Under the pieces are notes generated by a model. The model was not told the DNA's origin. It searched no databases and was given only the letters and a program-made list of their open reading frames with translations. Below, in pieces: positions 5,467 to 6,624 of a stretch of 6,624 bases of DNA; the stretch's first letter is position 1; each line of letters opens with the position of its first letter. Source of the stretch: CAYPZL01 sp964415045 (GTDB lineage Bacteria > Planctomycetota > Phycisphaerae > Sedimentisphaerales > Anaerobacaceae); the NCBI GenBank assembly GCA_964415045.1, contig CAYPZL010000255.1:1-6624 (forward strand), in the 5' to 3' direction. The position numbers and the translations under genes are program-made.

Positions 5467-6552
5467 ATGTGGCGAGAGCGGAATGTGGCAGTTGTGTGTA
5501 TCTTGAGTATTTTTCTTGCGTTTTTTGTCGGCGGATGTCCCCCGCAGCGCACGGCGCAAACAGTTGTGATCCAACTCGTGGAACCGAGGCCTGTTGTTAC
5601 CGAGGAAGGCGTGAAGCTTGAAACTGCAGTGGGGAAGACTGTTGCTTACAAGGAGGTCATCGAGAGCTCACCAAACGTCAAGAGCGTCACCCGCATTACG
5701 GAGAACGAGGACAAGAATGTTGTGATCGGTCCACCGATTTTGTCACCGACGGATGATGTCATGGTGTATTGGATGATGCCAATTGAGATCGTTCGTGATG
5801 AACACACCGGTGTTCGGCTCACGCGGAAGAGCAATCTCTACAGGCAGACGATTGGGTCCCTCGCACGAACCCGACTGACTCAGGGCAAGCGGACGGACCT
5901 ATTCCCAGCTTTTACGCCGGACGGGCAGAACATCATTTTCAGTTCGAATCGGACCGGACCGAATCCGACACTGTGGCGTATCAGCCTCGCTGGCGGCGGT
6001 GGCATTACGAGGCTTACAGCCACTCTCGCAGAGGACTATGCGCCTTGCGTTTCTCCGGACGCGAAATCTATCGTATATACTTCCAATCCTCCCGGGGCGG
6101 AGGAACCGCAACTGTGGAAGATCGATGCGAACGGCTTATTGCCGACACAACTACGGGTCGGACGGTCGCCACAGGTTTCTCCCGATGGAGCGAAAGTTCT
6201 GTTCGTGCGAAGAGATCCCGAATGCGCGAGAAAACAGTTGTGGGTCATGAAGATGGACGGCACCGGGGAAACTCAACTGACAAGCAATACAGATTTTGAT
6301 GTCGATCACGCCAGGTGGTCGCCCGATGGAGCGAAGATAGTCTATGCTTCGGATGCCGGCGTCGAATCACACAAGAGACACAATTTCGACATATGGATGA
6401 TGGACAGCGATGCGACGAATAAGACGCAGCTAACCACGAACGGTTCTCATGATGACAGCCCTTGCTGGGATCGTACGGGTAAGTTCATCTACTTCCGGTC
6501 CAATCGAGGGGGAACTTGGAACATTTGGAGGTTTGAATTGGTCGCGCCTTGA
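5467..6552 (+). CDS. Predicted lipoprotein with six-bladed TolB/PD40-like propeller
   Basis: The function is unknown; PD40/TolB-like propellers usually bind proteins or glycans at the envelope. The 361-residue product begins MWRER, then a hydrophobic run (7-21) and a lipobox-like VGGC (21-24), so Cys24 is probably lipid-modified and the protein membrane-anchored. Residues 25-75 show no family I recognise. Six blade-like repeats follow. Each has the SPDG-like turn and an aromatic 'LW/IW' strand: SPTDD (93-97), TPDG (150-153) with LWRI (169-172), SPDA (196-199) with LWKI (216-219), SPDG (238-241) with LWVM (258-261), SPDG (285-288) with IWMM (309-312), and a divergent DRTG (335-338) with IWRF (353-356). 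The periplasmic N-terminal domain of true TolB is missing, and no pal or tol genes are nearby, so this is not TolB itself. Its GC is about 52%, lower than its neighbours, and it stands alone after a 318 bp gap, so it may have a separate origin. Confidence 0.8.
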   Translation: MWRERNVAVVCILSIFLAFFVGGCPPQRTAQTVVIQLVEPRPVVTEEGVKLETAVGKTVAYKEVIESSPNVKSVTRITENEDKNVVIGPPILSPTDDVMVYWMMPIEIVRDEHTGVRLTRKSNLYRQTIGSLARTRLTQGKRTDLFPAFTPDGQNIIFSSNRTGPNPTLWRISLAGGGGITRLTATLAEDYAPCVSPDAKSIVYTSNPPGAEEPQLWKIDANGLLPTQLRVGRSPQVSPDGAKVLFVRRDPECARKQLWVMKMDGTGETQLTSNTDFDVDHARWSPDGAKIVYASDAGVESHKRHNFDIWMMDSDATNKTQLTTNGSHDDSPCWDRTGKFIYFRSNRGGTWNIWRFELVAP

Positions 6553-6624
6553 TGTGTGATTCGAGCCTGTGGTATTTACTCAAGTTGACTGACTTTTTCG
6601 ATTGGTCTGGGGCGTGGGGAACAG
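6553..6624. other. Noncoding tail after the propeller gene
   Basis: These 72 bases after the TGA hold no ORF start that I can support. AAGT/ACTT (6582-6595) followed by a short T-run (AAGT TGACTG ACTTTTT) is the only terminator-like structure, and its four-pair AT-rich stem is too weak to call. Confidence 0.4.

Noticed and set aside
5811..5820. ACACCGGTGT-type palindrome inside the propeller gene
   Set aside because: It lies within coding sequence and does not extend beyond 10 bp; no regulatory context.
6582..6598. Intrinsic terminator after the propeller gene
   Set aside because: The stem is only AAGT/ACTT, too weak to support termination by itself.

Overview
The window is about 6.6 kb of GC-rich bacterial DNA. 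Coding rows I sampled run roughly 60-70% GC through position 5148, then drop to about 43% in the next intergenic stretch and about 52% in the last gene. The gene set is a eukaryote-like galactokinase, a glucosamine-6-phosphate deaminase, a secreted heparinase II/III-type lyase, a secreted alpha/beta-hydrolase and a PD40 propeller lipoprotein. That set, and the way the proteins read, suggest a glycan-degrading member of the Planctomycetota (Phycisphaerae-like) or a neighbouring PVC-group lineage. This taxonomic guess is inference only; there is no rRNA or marker gene here.

Layout: (1) 1-72 holds the broken upstream edge of a galactokinase reading frame. (2) 73-927 (+) is the C-terminal two thirds of a GHMP-family galactokinase with the N-terminal ATP-binding and substrate-signature part missing. 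(3) 950-1693 (-) is a complete nagB-type deaminase, convergent with the galactokinase (22 bp apart), with a near-consensus sigma-70 promoter at 1728-1756. (4) 1874-3733 (+) is a 619-residue exported heparinase II/III-family polysaccharide lyase, divergent from nagB across a 180 bp control region. (5) 3734-3948 is intergenic and contains a 106 bp imperfect palindrome (3762-3867). (6) 3949-5148 (+) is a 399-residue exported alpha/beta-hydrolase of the acetyl-xylan-esterase type. (7) 5149-5466 is a 318 bp AT-richer gap without a recognisable gene. (8) 5467-6552 (+) is a 361-residue predicted lipoprotein with six TolB/PD40-like blades. (9) 6553-6624 is a noncoding tail.

A plausible joint role is use of an acidic, hexosamine-containing or acylated polysaccharide. 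The exported lyase would cut the uronate-containing chain, the exported esterase would remove ester substituents, NagB would feed amino-sugar phosphate into glycolysis, and a galactokinase would phosphorylate galactose-type sugars. The genes are not a tight operon: gaps of 180-318 bp and mixed strands separate them, so co-function is inferred from content rather than transcription. I found no CRISPR array, tRNA, rRNA, transposase or defence system, and nothing that amounts to a new biological system. The points most worth checking are the truncated galactokinase, the intergenic palindrome and the nagB control region.
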